From Apophysomyces variabilis (taxonomy: Eukaryota > Mucoromycota > Mucoromycetes > Mucorales > Mucoraceae): a DNA stretch of 57,878 nt. Position numbers and translations under genes: made by a program. The notes below the pieces were generated by a model. It searched no databases. It was not told the origin of the DNA and saw nothing but the letters and a program-made list of their open reading frames with translations. This document shows, piece after piece, positions 1 through 12,400 of the stretch. Every line of letters begins with the position of its first letter. Within the stretch, counting starts at the first letter, position 1. The DNA lies in the NCBI GenBank assembly GCA_002749535.1, contig MZZL01000133.1, positions 335,755 to 393,632 of the forward strand. Direction: 5' to 3'.

Positions 1-548
1 TATTCCATATGCATCAAGGACTTTCTGGCGTTCCTTTGTCAATCGGTCGATATTCATGAATTTTGGATGGATGTATTGAACAGGCTTATAAAAAACGCCT
101 GGGTTGTGCTTATCCATGCCAGATTGCAAAACCTTCGGTGGCTGTCCTGGGTTAGCCAGGACGCGTTGTTCAAATTCAGCTATTGCTTGCTTAGGAATAT
201 GCTTTCCTTCGTAGGTTCCATGATTATGCTTCCCTATATGCTCCATGATAATGTGACGCTCTGACTCGAAAAATTTCACGCGAGCAGTACATGCGATACT
301 TGCTTCGCAATCTGCTGCTTATTCCAGCCCGGACGTATAGGAGTTCCGTTTCTTTCGCATGCGTCATTATTGCATTCAAGGACGCCATTACAAATCTTTG
401 TCACAGTCTTTCCTTTCGCCGTTTTCACCGTGTTCTGCCGGAACAAACTCCAGCCAATATCGGCATTGAAAGTCAACTTCTCGTTATCCTGAACTAACTC
501 GTGTGTTTCAACTACATCGCCGTCAGGAAATTGTTTGAATTCAATCAT
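1..548 (-). pseudogene. MULE-like transposase fragment (N-terminal zinc-binding part), frameshifted, runs off the window
   Basis: Read on the minus strand from an ATG at 548, the protein opens with MIEFKQFPDG and reaches a C-x4-C motif (ECNNDAC) followed by RNGTPIRP. That frame stops at 276. The neighbouring frame, starting about TARVKFFESERH near 285, continues open to the window edge and contains HIGKHNHGTYEGKHIPK. C-x4-C followed by H-N-H is the pattern of the GCM/FLYWCH-like DNA-binding domain found at the N-terminus of Mutator-like transposases in mucoralean fungi (family knowledge). The two halves fit end to end with a frame change and leave no room for an intron, so I read this as a broken copy. 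The catalytic DDE part would lie to the left of the window. A sequencing error is the alternative to a real frameshift. Confidence 0.6.
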
Positions 549-613
549 TGTTAAGGTTGTCGACAATGTATTGCAAAAGAGGATAGTGCTCAGGGGAACA
601 CCGTCCTCGGGAC

Positions 614-645
614 CTGTAGTACTACTATATTTGGAAATACTACAG
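614..645. repeat. Imperfect palindrome, copy 1
   Basis: Begins with CTGTAGTACTACTATATTTGG and ends with TACTACAG, so its ends are inverted copies. The first 21 bases are identical to the start of the second palindrome at 721. It lies just upstream of the transposase fragment. Confidence 0.7.
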
Positions 646-720
646 GAAAGTAGTGAAAGTGAGAGTGAGCGCTGGCGAGGTCTCGGACATCGACGTCGTG
701 TGTGCGGCATGTCCGGGTAA

Positions 721-752
721 CTGTAGTACTACTATATTTGGTAGTACCACAG
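721..752. repeat. Imperfect palindrome, copy 2
   Basis: CTGTAGTACTACTATATTTGG followed by TAGTACCACAG. The arms pair over about 13 bases with one mismatch around an AT-rich centre. A third related half-site (GGTAGGTACTACAGG) follows at 752-766. These may be terminal or subterminal sites of the adjacent transposon remnant. Confidence 0.7.
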
Positions 753-770
753 GTAGGTACTACAGGTTTA

Positions 771-2300
771 GGTGACATCCGAATCCTGGACAAATAGCCT
801 CTACTGAAATACAATTAGGACTTACTTTTGCCGTTGCTATGCGTAAGTTTTTCTACACCGTGGTGAGAATATATTTTATGTTTTTGTTATTGTCTGGGAC
901 AAGCAACGCATATTATGTCAGAAAGAAAGTTGTCATTCGTATAACGGTCGAAACATATACTGCATGTTTCATCTGATGGGATACTGTCAGATTTTTCTGT
1001 ATGTGTCAAGCAAAACAAACAAGCTTCTTAATCAAATATAACAAACGAAAGGTAGCATAGGCAACAGCATTACTACTCGCATAACAAAAGCGAAAACGAA
1101 GACATCCACCAGCCATACAATGCTGAATGTTTGAATTCACGTGATCAGTGGCTTTCTGTCCTTCAGGCTTGCTACGCGATTAATGAGGAATATGTGCTAC
1201 ATGGCACGGGGTAATAAAAATAAGTATGTATTATAGCAATTTTGTCGTATCTTATAGCGTATAAATCCACGTTCCTTGATTAAAGTGTATACAGGGCATT
1301 CCTCATAATAAGAGTCCTATAATTATTGTGTACTTAGATCAGTATCAAGCTTCAGATACTTGCCAGTTCGAGAAATTCAAGGAAAGTGATTTGCATCGCA
1401 GAGCCTGTATGGATATTACAAGGAAGGGGATACGGACGCCTATTTCTACGATATATGCGTGTTATGGGGACATTCTTCCTAAATAAGTAGTCATCATAAG
1501 CCATACTTTAACTATAATGCAAGTTGCTCATTTAGAGCGATAGCAACTGCAACGGGCGACAAGTATTCTTGTTCAGAGATTTTCGATTCTAGTTATACTG
1601 ACGGTGCTGCGCATTGATGTTATAAAAAAAAATAACAAGGAAATAACTGGAGGCACAGCGTTTATGGTGCACAAGTTGCTGGGAAGAAACATCAAATCTG
1701 CTACGCTGGGAGGTTGAAGATCCTTTTTATTGGTCTTTGTCCGATCGTTACACATATCCCGGATGACCCCTATCGCCAAATTAGCAGTAATCAGATCATG
1801 CAAAAAGTGACATATGCTTGTTTGTCTCTCATGCCAGCATTGAGAAAATCCCTTTGGCACGAAGGTAACCCATAGCGTGGTCATAGCAAAGAGCTATGAC
1901 AACAGTGCCTTGGGCTGGACAGTCACAAAACTCATCATACCCGTTTTTGTTCTTTGACGGGAGACCAGAATTTCTTTCATTCTCTCTTTCCGTTTCCCCC
2001 TTCTGCTCATACGTTGCGTGGGTCTATTACCGTTGAATACTTTATTATCAGCGTCTCAAGCTACAGAGATACCTGTTCACTTGTTTTAGGTGAGAAGTGC
2101 AGGGATGATCCTGGATTTGAGTACCTCTACTCCTTCCTTTTTCTTTTTACTTATTTCTCTTTGCGCCTGCCACATCCTCCACTTGACTGAGGGCAGGAAC
2201 ATGTTTGTGTCAAAAACAGCGCCTCGTCTTACAGACGCGTTATATGAGCAGTTGCCTGGTAAAAGATCCACTTAAACGCGATTCATCTTGTCTTACAAGG
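771..2300. other. Gene-poor stretch
   Basis: About 1.5 kb with only short open frames that lack recognisable domains or splice-linked partners. A 103-codon minus-strand frame at 1573-1884 resembles nothing I know. The stretch includes the promoter region of the RRM gene starting at 2301. Confidence 0.5.
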
Positions 2301-3998
2301 ATGACAGAAAATCAGAATCGTGCCGCAGCTGAACGAAGCACGTCACCTGAAGATCTTGACATTTTCGCAATTAAAAACATACTTGCGAATTCTGCGTTTT
2401 CCAACATTTGCTCAAACAATGGTAAATGAAAAGAAAATGATTGATTTCAAATGATATACCGTCATTTAATCGTAATGTTTGATCCTTTTTTTGTATCGTA
2501 GCTGCTTCGGTTCCCATTCCTTCTAAATTTCACGTGCAAGGTCAACTGAGTCCGTGCACAATAACGAAGAGAATACCTGTTGATTACCCATCGTGTTTTA
2601 CGTTGTTCCCTCCAAAGCAGCACGCGTATCAACTTGATCCTCATATGTATGGGCCAACGATTACTCCAGCAATGCGGGAAAGTGAAAGCTCGAGATTCCG
2701 ATTGGCTGCGGAAAACGACAATATGGCCTGCACGGATATAGCAAATCGTTCAATGACAGCCTCGTCTTATCACCCATCAATCATGCCTAATCCTGAAAAT
2801 AAGGTGGATATATCCAAGAAATCGGTCAAGTTGCTAGCCGATACTTTTTCGTTTCTCACCTTGGGAACGAATTATGGCAAACGCGACATATATCCCGTGA
2901 TCAAAGTCACTAATGCAAGTCGTCGCCTTGTTTTAATAGTCAGTTTAACGATTTTCTACTAGATTCCGTGGAGTATTTCGATTTCCGAAATTAAAGCCAT
3001 TTTCTCTGATGTAGCTACACCCAGCCCTAAGGATGTTGCGCAAAATATTCACGTAGGTCAAAGTTACTCGCCGCATTAATTTTATTTTACCCTTGGTTTT
3101 CTTAATAGGTAATGATGAACAAAGCTACAGGCAAGACCATGTCAGATGCCTATGTGGAAGTGGCAATGAATGTCAACATTTCGGATGCCATCAAAAAAGT
3201 TAAACGAGCACCAGTCAAAGGCCGTAAATTATTCCTAATGGAAAGTTCGCAGGGCGAACTAATGAGCAAACTCTTCACTGGCTGGCCTGGAGAATTTAAG
3301 AAAGACGGTACAGGAGTGTTGCCTCCCTGCGTCGTCGATGATCTGAATTCCTCTACGGCTAATAAATCCCCCCCTTCACTTATTCAAAGACGAGATTTCG
3401 AATCTCTTTTGGCTGTCTGCCGAAATTACAAGGTAAGTCCATTTTACTGAAGATGCGATCCATCATTTGATTACACTTTGTGGTTTCATAATGTTAGCTC
3501 CATTTCTCGCGAAAATGCGGGGAACGTCCATTTGAGCACTTTATTTCACTTTTATGCAAGTTTCCTTGGGATCAACCTCAGATTCTCACGACGATGCAAC
3601 GAGATCACCTTTATGAATATTACAAGCAAGCGACAGGTGCAGGATAATTAAGCAATAACAAAGCGCACCAATTGAATGAGTTCAATTGTTTTCTAGCTAT
3701 CTTACATACACACGTGTCAAAACCATATACAAATTTGGATCCAACGCTGATGCATAGAATGATTCGTGCCGCCGTACTCTCCCCAGGACTCACGGTGCCT
3801 CAAAAACGAGGAATTCTAAAAGCCAGGTATATATCATTTCTAACCTTTAATTATCACACTATGAAAAACAAGCAACTCATGGCACCGGTCAAAGTACGTT
3901 GGAATGTCCTCCTGAACTTGCACACCTTCTTGAAAAACAATCCAGTGAGTTCCCCGATGATACGGACGAGAGGCAGCCGTTCGAATAGCATACCTTAG
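2301..3998 (+). CDS. RRM-type RNA-binding protein (hnRNP F/H-like fold), at least seven exons
   Basis: Exons join in frame as 2301-2421, 2502-2914, 2963-3053, about 3109-3432, 3498-3636, 3697-3826 and a short last exon. Across the 2915-2962 intron the protein reads VIKVTN-IPWSISISEIKAIF, a typical RNP2 strand and first helix of an RRM. SDAYVEV further on is the RNP1-like strand. A long polar N-terminal part precedes the RRM. A C-terminal region without a domain I recognise follows (QRRDFESLLAVCRN, then MIRAAVLSPGLTVPQKRG). RNA binding is inferred from the RRM; the target is unknown. One intron appears to begin with GC rather than GT. The C-terminus is unresolved: after 3826 several frames are open, with stops at about 3915, 3988 or 3998. 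Confidence 0.75.
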
Positions 3999-5177
3999 CT
4001 TGGAAACAAATAGTACGTTATCTTCACCTGCTAACACTGTTTAACGGGTGTTATGGGAAAAAAAAAAAAGAAAAACTCGCAAAGATAAGAAAAACAGCTT
4101 AGTTCAACTTGATTTTATCTTTAATAAACTAAAAGCGGAAAACTGCAATATTTCGGAGCGAGACCCAATTGGCTGAGCAATCTTATCCTGCTTGACATAC
4201 TGTGAACTACAAGCAGCTAATCATAGAACAGGCTTCCATTAACTAGAGAGAAAGCAGAAACTACCCTATGTCAATCCCACATGGCAGCCATTACTGAAAG
4301 AGAGAATATCACTAGAAAGTTTTTCATAATCAACTGGGAGTTATACCAGGTCATCATTAGCAGGTTGTACATGCATGTGATAAGGATACCACTTTACTGC
4401 GTATTGTCGGGGTTTAAGCCTTCAAAGTCAACATAACACTGTATGCATCCATACAACGGTTTGACAAAGCTTGAATCGTATGATGCCCATTGACTTACAG
4501 TATCAGCTAACTATGAAATGGGCCTAACATAGGGGAGAAAAGGGGGCGAATGTGTTCCTGGTCATAATGGAAGAATAAACGTCTAATTCATTACCACAAA
4601 GACAAAACGCAATGAATTATATGCAGAGGATATTGTATTACTGCGAGATATTGAAATTAAAGTTTGACTAAACTTATTACTTTGGGAGCATAGTCACAAA
4701 AAGGAAACCGGGACAAACAACTAGCCATCATATTACCTTTGTCGCTGATGTGTCATTCCTTGGATGCAGCTTGTATCCGAAGCTGTCAAAGATTTGGTAA
4801 TTAACAGTAACAAATTCTTTGCATGTGCAAATTGGGAACCCACGTTCACTCGTCTGGTTCTTCTTGCTTACCCATCTTGACATCAAACAAACTAACTTGG
4901 TTATATACATTGAATTTATATTTATTGTCTAACGCATAACATAGTGCATCCATGATTTTCTAAGAAAAAGACAAACTTCTAACGAACTGAAGCAAATTAC
5001 TCTACAACGTTGCCTGCCTGGAAGCAAACTTTCATTCTCATCCCGTACATAGTTGTTCTTACTGGTCGATGCACAGTTACCTTTTAAGCGGCGCCCAATA
5101 CAGTGGTCCGGGGTAAACAATCCGGTCGCCGCACTGCTCGTTGGCCGGGGAACAAGGTAGGGTCATCACCTCAAGCC
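3999..5177. other. Gene-less stretch upstream of RPS2
   Basis: No convincing gene. A poly-A tract lies at about 4060-4080. Short minus-strand frames at 4728-4910 and 4929-5120 have no splice-linked partners or known motifs. The right end must hold the RPS2 promoter. Confidence 0.5.
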
Positions 5178-5208
5178 ATGAAGTTTCCTCTCTTCCCTGA
5201 AAAATCAA

Positions 5209-5336
5209 GTAAGTAGCTTAGGGAGAAAGGATGAATGATCGGAAATGTTAGATGATAGCACTACATTTCGATGGATGATGGATGTTGACAGATTTCACTG
5301 ACGTTTTCATCGTCCTTTCCTTTTGTGATTTTATAG
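5209..5336 (+). other. Probable 5' UTR intron of RPS2
   Basis: A good donor (A|GTAAGT) at 5209 and an acceptor (TTTTATAG) ending at 5336, one base before the start codon, bracket 128 bases. Leader introns are frequent in fungal ribosomal protein genes. A pyrimidine-rich tract (TTCCTCTCTTCCCT) precedes the donor. An ATG at 5178 in the leader would not be in frame with the protein after splicing. Confidence 0.6.
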
Positions 5337-5337
5337 T

Positions 5338-6295
5338 ATGGCTGATTCTGCTCAGGCCGGTACTCGTGGTAAGTTAATGCTACAGAATTCCCGATCATCC
5401 GTTTGCGCAAAAAAGAGAAAAGAGACCTGTTACAGAGACCAGCCTCCTTCTAATTTTTTGTGCGAGCGATGCAACCCGAGAAAAGCTATTTTTTTTTCGA
5501 TGATGAACGGATAAGCTAACACGTATTTCTTCTTTTTCTTTTTTTCTCCGAAAAGGACGTGGTGGTTTCGGACGTGGTCGTGGTCGTGGCGGCCGTGGCC
5601 GTGGCGCTCGTCGTGGACGTGAAGAAAAGAACGAATGGGTCCCTATGACCAAGCTCGGTCGTCTTGTGAAGGCCGGCAAGATCAAGTCCATTGAGGAAAT
5701 CTACTTGTTCTCCCTTCCCATTAAGGAGTACCAGATTGTCGACTACTTCTTGCCCAAGTTGAAGGACGAAGTCATGAAGATCATGCCCGTGCAGAAGCAG
5801 ACCCGTGCCGGTCAGCGTACCCGTTTCAAGGCTTTCGTTGTCATTGGTGACTACGACGGTCATGTCGGTTTGGGTGTCAAGTGTTCCAAGGAAGTCGCCA
5901 CCGCTATCCGTGGTGCCATCATCCTCGCCAAGCTTGCCATTATTCCCGTTCGTCGTGGTTACTGGGGCTCTGCTTTGGGTGAACCCCACACCGTGCCTAC
6001 CAAGGTCACCGGTAAGTGTGGTTCTACCCTCTGCCGTTTGGTGCCTGCTCCCCGTGGTACTGGTCTTGTCGCTGCTCCTACCTCCAAGAAGGTGCTCCAG
6101 CTTGCTGGTATCGCTGATTGCTACACCTCCTCGCGTGGTTGTACCCGTACCTTGGGTAACTTCGTCAAGGCTACCTTCGCTGCCATTGGTAACACCTACG
6201 GTTTCTTGACCCCCGATCTCTGGACCGAGACTGAATTCATCAAGGCTCCCTACCAAGAGTTCACCGACTTCCTTGCCCAAAAGCAAAGAAAGTAA
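5338..6295 (+). CDS. RPS2: 40S ribosomal protein S2 (uS5)
   Basis: Two coding exons, 5338-5368 and 5556-6295, give 256 residues, the usual eukaryotic length. The N-terminus carries a run of RG/GRG repeats (residues about 10-35), a known arginine-methylation target in this family. The uS5 N-terminal double-stranded-RNA-binding-like domain follows ([19 protein letters not shown]), then the C-terminal S5 fold ([27 protein letters not shown]). The protein sits near the mRNA entry channel of the small subunit. Codon use is strongly biased to C/T-ending codons, as expected for a very highly expressed gene, unlike its neighbours. It is convergent with the PI4-kinase gene, with 133 bases between the two stop codons. 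Confidence 0.97.
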
Positions 6296-6428
6296 ACGAA
6301 AACTTCCCATAACGGAGAATAAAAAAACTATATCGCTCCCGCTTTTTTTTTCTTTGAAAAACGATTGTTCACTTTTATTTCTGTGCGTGTGTATGTATGA
6401 TATGCATCTGAATCGAGTCTTTGCTTTT

Positions 6429-9400
6429 CTAGTATGGAATACCTATAGAGACGGTGCAGGAGAGGGATAAGAAACAACCCGAAAAGAAGCGAAATAATGA
6501 CAACTTACCGTTGGTGAGTTTTTGGAAGTAATCATAAAGAACTGTTCGTTGATTCTCGAAGGAATCTTTAATTCGCATCATCATGAAATCAGCAGCAGCA
6601 CGCTCGGATTTGTCGACTTGGAAGCGAGTTCTCATCTTTTTAATGGTCTCGCCTCTGAAGCAGGGCAATCCCGATTGGAGCATCAATGTGACCAACTGCA
6701 TGATCAACTCAGCGTAGGGACGACATGCTAAATAAGCTTTGATGACCAGCTCGGAGAACTGCTTGAACGCCTGTTCTTCCGACCCTCCTCCCATGACTTG
6801 AATCATCTCTGCCGTCAGTTTGAACGGTGAACTCTCAAAGGTGATACCTCCAGGAGCAATATCAAAAATGAATCCGAAATCTAGAGATAAGAAAAAACTG
6901 TCAGAAAAAGGAAATACTCAGTTACCTGTATCACAACTTACCGATATGGATAATGTGACCATCGTCATCAAGCATAATATTACCATTGTGTCGATCCTTA
7001 ATCTGCAGTAAATACGAGATCACGGAATACGCTGCCACACTCTGTACGAAATTGATACGAGCCCGTTGGAAGTGAATCGTATCAGGACTGCCGTACTTGG
7101 CCACGAAGTAATCAAACAGACTGTTGACTTTTTCACGGCCTAGCTGGTCACGAGAAATAGAGCGGGGAATCACATCAATGACACCTCTTCCAGGAGCAGT
7201 TGCCACTACACGGTAAGGATAGACGTATAAATCTAGACCAATACTGGTAAAGATATTCTTGAATACGGCGATCAATTGGAGCGCAAGCACGTCCTGACGA
7301 CAGTCGTCGCCCACTTTGAAAATGGCACCTTGCCACGTCTGAATCGTCTTCTTCTGATGAGCATCCTCATCAATGATGGCTACTTCAGTTGATTCCACCT
7401 CCTTTTCTATCTTGAACGTAGCCATGAAAGGCGCCTAAAGGTAGCCATGTACATGCTTAACTTGACTGCTGCTGGTGTTCTGTATATATCATCTTACCTT
7501 GGCGTGACTCTGCAATGGTCGGCCAGATGTACGGTTGATATCCACCACATGTCCATCAGGGTTACTGGGGAGATATACACCTATATCGACCTTGATCTTT
7601 GCAAGCTCTTCGTCCAAGCGTTTCTAGAGCAAACCAATGTTAGGTATGTCCGCAATAAGTCATCGAGCTTACCTTTTGCAAAGGTTTCTTTTCATTTTGA
7701 CCATATTTGATATATTCCTTGAGGTATCCAGAGATCGCGGTTACTTCGTTAAAGAATTTGAATTCTCTTTCGTAGAACTCGCGATCAGCTCCGGTAAACG
7801 AAGCTACGAGAGTATCAATGATTCGTTCCAGTGTTGGTTTCAGCGCATCAGGCTAACAAGAAAATAATGAAATATGAGCAAATGATTGCCTTCCGAATAA
7901 CAACTTTACCTTTGAACAGTCTTTATCAGCATCAATATAGAAATTGGCTTGCATGTTCCAAATAATTTGATGGGCAAACAGTTGAGACACTTGACCGGCT
8001 TCCAAGATGTACTTTTCGACGTAGCCAAGCTCATCGTATCGCAATGCTTGCACAACCTGTGGAATGTAGAAGAATACGGTATCGACAGGGTAATACTCCA
8101 GACTGCGCATGGCATACTGCAAGATAAGAGGATGGTTGTTGTACGCCGGTAAGAAATAGTTGGCTGCGGTAATCGCAGGGACAGCTGCCCAGTATTGCAA
8201 GTACTTGAAATGAATGAAAATCAGTCTTTGATTGCTTGCTTTTGGTTGATAAGTCCTTACCTTCAAATCAAGCTTAGCATTTGGCTGAAGCTTCTCCCCA
8301 AGCAATATCACCAAAGCCTCAGGCACATCCACGACATCCAATGAGTTATTGGCGATCAATCGATGCAATTCCCGATGGACCACAGGTTGAAGGAAGCGAT
8401 AGTTCATCATGACTGCTAACCGAGGAGAAGTTTCCCATGCAAAACGCACAATCTCTTTCCAAGCGTCCTATGAAATTTCTTGAGCATAAACTTTCCTACC
8501 TTGGCAACTCGATGCTTACCTCCATGACCATGGATTTTTCCGTGTTTCCAGTAAACATAGCTGGATGTCCATGGCTTACTGCATTCAACGGATTACACCA
8601 GACAGAGAGGCGTGAAAGTTCACTTTCCAGGAACAGCATTAACAGTTTTTTGGCAAGCTGATGCTGTCGGATCACATCGTCCTTTGTTTTGTCTATCACT
8701 GGATTAAACTCTGCTGTCCATAAAGATTCTGACACTTACCATTTAAAAACATGTAAAGGCCAGAGGCGATCTTGGAGTTTGAATTCTTCAAGGGAGAGCT
8801 AGTAACTAGGTAGCTTAAGTTTGGCATATCATTGGAAACTGCGTTATAAAACTCCGTAAGAAGCTTGTAGTCCATAAGCGCCAGCGTCTTTCGTGCCCCA
8901 TAATGCCATCTAACGTGTTGTTGATAAATGTTACGCATCGCAAACAATCTTTCTATACGTACTTTGGTTCCAGCGAGAACCAGTTAAAAGCAGCATCATA
9001 GACCAGTGTTCTGAATTTATGCTCAGCCAAAGCTTCCATTTTCGTAGACTGTAAGATCTTCATACCCAAACGCAGTAGTTGGAAACGAGCATAGCGCGCC
9101 AGAGGATGGGTGCTGTACAAAACATCAGCAACAGTATGATCAAACTTTAATCATCTTACCTCATTAAGTGAGCATTTTGGAAAGATTCTTGTAATAGGCG
9201 GACGAACATGTTGACCAAGTGTTTGCTGCGATGGCGAATAGCATAGAATCGACTGCTCAAGAACTTGGTCCATGTCACATGCGGAGAGAATAAGAACACG
9301 GCAGCCTTCTGGTTACTGTCTCGGATAGCCTTATCGGAGGGAACGTATGTCATTTTGCTGACAAACGGATGCTTCACACTGCCAAAAGCAATCGTTTAGA

Positions 9401-12400
9401 AAGATCAACATAGAAATAAAGCGGCACTTACTTTAGGATAGGCGAGAACAGACCTTTACGGTGCTTCTGGGCCCAACTCCACATGCCGAGCATCTCAACC
9501 ATAAGTCGCTTTTCGGTTTCAGGGCGTTCAACGAGAATCCAATTCCACACTGATGTAGCAATATCCAAAGCTTCTGGCGTGAATAAGTACACTGGAATGC
9601 AAACAACATAATGGACTAGATCTGGATGGATCTAAATAAGTAGAACAATACAGGGTTATTCTACGTCGTTAAATGCATTTTTTTTATAAAAAAAACTTAC
9701 GTTTGGCAAAGAGATGATGAAACCAGCGGCACGATGCAGCGTACGATGAAGACGTTCGACAGGTACTTTTTTCTTTTGTCTCACTTCTGCAAACAAAGAG
9801 CTCAGAGCTTCAAGCACCACAGGAACTTGCTCCTCCAAACCGCTGCCAGTCTCAATATCACATAGCTTATCTGTAATATTGGTGTTTAGTAAGTGGAAAC
9901 AAGGTATGACAGCAACCTACCTGCACGTGTAGAGAGACTATCAATATATTCAATTCCCCTGATTTCACCAGTGTAGAAACGACGCGAAGTAAACCCATTA
10001 ACGAAGTTAGAGGTGTTATCTGCGAAAAGAGAAGATACTTTGGGAAGAACATCTGGAGCAAATCTGTAAACAAATAAATCCATGAGAACTTATCACCTTA
10101 CCATGTGAAAATTGTTCTTTTGTGTATGATTTGCCAACTTCTAACGCCAAAGAGCGACCCAAATGAGAAGCGTCGGCTGGTATACCCGAGGAATATCTGT
10201 CAAATTCTGCTAGATAATCCTGCAATAATCCTCCGACTTCAAGTGGTGCCCGGTCCATGGAAATTCGTAACCATTTCTTAGTACTCTCGTAGAAACGAGT
10301 GCAAATTTCCTTGCGATAAGCAAATGAATCACCCAGTTCGAGCGTTACGCCAACTCTTGGAGACGTGAAATGGAAGATAGGGCAGTACTACGAGTCGTTA
10401 TTAGGCAAAACAAAGTTTTCTCCATAAGTTTACCTCATCTACGTATTCTGCCTCACAACTGAGCCAAAGGAGTTGAACCAGCTCCAACAAAAGCGTGATC
10501 AAAGATTTCTCGGCAAAAACTTGAGGGAACGAGGTGACGATACGGTCGGTAGTCCTTAGAGCCATTTGATGCACCTTGTTCAATCGATGACAGCACAGCT
10601 GTAACAAGCTTGCTACTTGCTTTGAAAGATCATCGTCAAGCACTTGGCCCACCGCCTTTGAAGAGGAATCCTTGATAAAGGTGGCTGTAACGCGATCTGC
10701 TATTGTTTCCAGACAGCTTGCCAGCGAACTGCTATTGACGCCTTCATTCATAAAATAGCGTAGCACGTAGCTACAATCGCCCATACGGCTCCGCATCATT
10801 TCTATGTGATACACGCTCAGAACGAAAATGACTTGCGCAAAAGAAAAGTATCGGATATCGTATGAGAGTGATGGTAAAAAGCTAGTTAGCTTTTGCCGCA
10901 TGGAAGCAAGGTTATGCTCAGCCGTATTTCCTCCTCGGAGCACTGAATTGTACTCCAGATCACTTTCGAGGTAAGTCGTGGCACTTTCAATAACAAGAAC
11001 TGGTGTTTTCTTGGCGATAACAAGCATAGAATCATGCCATTCGCGTATCCACATCGATTCAGTGACGAATCCAAAAAGAACGCAGTGGAACCAAGCATTC
11101 CGGAACAAAGTAACGATCTCCTCGCTTGGATCGAGATGCGGATTGAAATCTTTATGTTGCAGCAGTTCCTTAAGCACAGGTAACAAGGTTCCAAGCTTTG
11201 CTGCTAACGGATATTCGGTATCTTTCTTCGTCTTCATCAGTGTGCGCTGTATGGAATTGCCATTTTCCACAAATAGAGTCAAAATATTGATAAGGTATGT
11301 GTGGTAATACTCCGGTCTGGCTGATAATTCACTTGCTAGCCTTAATTGAGCTCCCATAATCTAATGTATCTCATGAGTCCAACTTATTCATTTGCAGGAT
11401 ACATTATTACCGAATCGCTTAGTTGTCTGTTGTCGCCCATAAATGATTCACGACCCAGCGTAGAAAAAAGATTGATAATGTCGGTAAAAACATTGAGCGG
11501 ACTGACAAGCGCAAGATCCACCAGTTTACGGGTAAGCTGGGTAGTAGCGGCAGTGGACAGTGTCTTGCGACGTAACACGAGCATTGAGAGTGCTTGTGCC
11601 ATAATCTAGTATATAGGGTGAATACAGGTATATTGGCCACACTGCCTTACAGCTTCGTCTCTGAGATATACAGCCACCCCAACAATAGCGGAGAGAGCAT
11701 TTGCGCAGACTTGCTGTTTCTGGTTTTCGCTCAGATCATTGACAGCAGGAGCCCCTGAAATGACATTGCTGCCACCAAAAGAGCTGCTGAATCTTTCATT
11801 AGACGTGGCACTTTCTTCTTCGGTATAGCGCGTGATCTCGTTTAAGAGAGCATATAAGGTGGATATCGCAGCTTGATGCATCTGGCTTCGTGGTTTAATC
11901 TGCAGCAAACGTTAGCCTCATTATGAAGAGATCCCCTAAGGACTTGCCTGAACACATTGTGCTAACCGAACAATGGCGAATTGTTGCACAGTCAAATTTT
12001 CTCCATCCTGCGTGGTTTGAAGTTCAAACACTGGAGAAGGTGTCGCCAAAAAACGACAAATGGTATTCGTCATGCTGCCGTTTAGATGGGTGAAACTAAA
12101 TGATGTTGTGATTACTTTAATACCAGTCCTTTGTGATGGGATCGATTCACTTACTTTATTGCGAGGAGTACGGCAGCATCCAGCGCTGCAACATGCACCC
12201 AGGGATCAGCGACCTGAGGGACATCGAAAAGACATTGGGATATATGGTCGATAAGGACATCATCCACTTCATGCAAGTAGATCGATGAAAGAGCGGCAAC
12301 ATGCTACAACAAGGCTAAGTCAGAGAAACCTCTATCTGTCCGTTTCTACAGGTAAGACTTACCAAACTGGTACCCAGAATTTCTTGCATGTAGGCATCAG

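Noticed and set aside
1573..1884. 103-codon minus-strand frame
   Set aside because: It has no family features or linked exons, and sits in AT-rich sequence where such frames are expected.
5516..6310. 264-codon open frame antisense to RPS2
   Set aside because: It mirrors the strongly biased codons of the ribosomal protein gene. The protein is a Thr/Gly-rich artefact with no domain.
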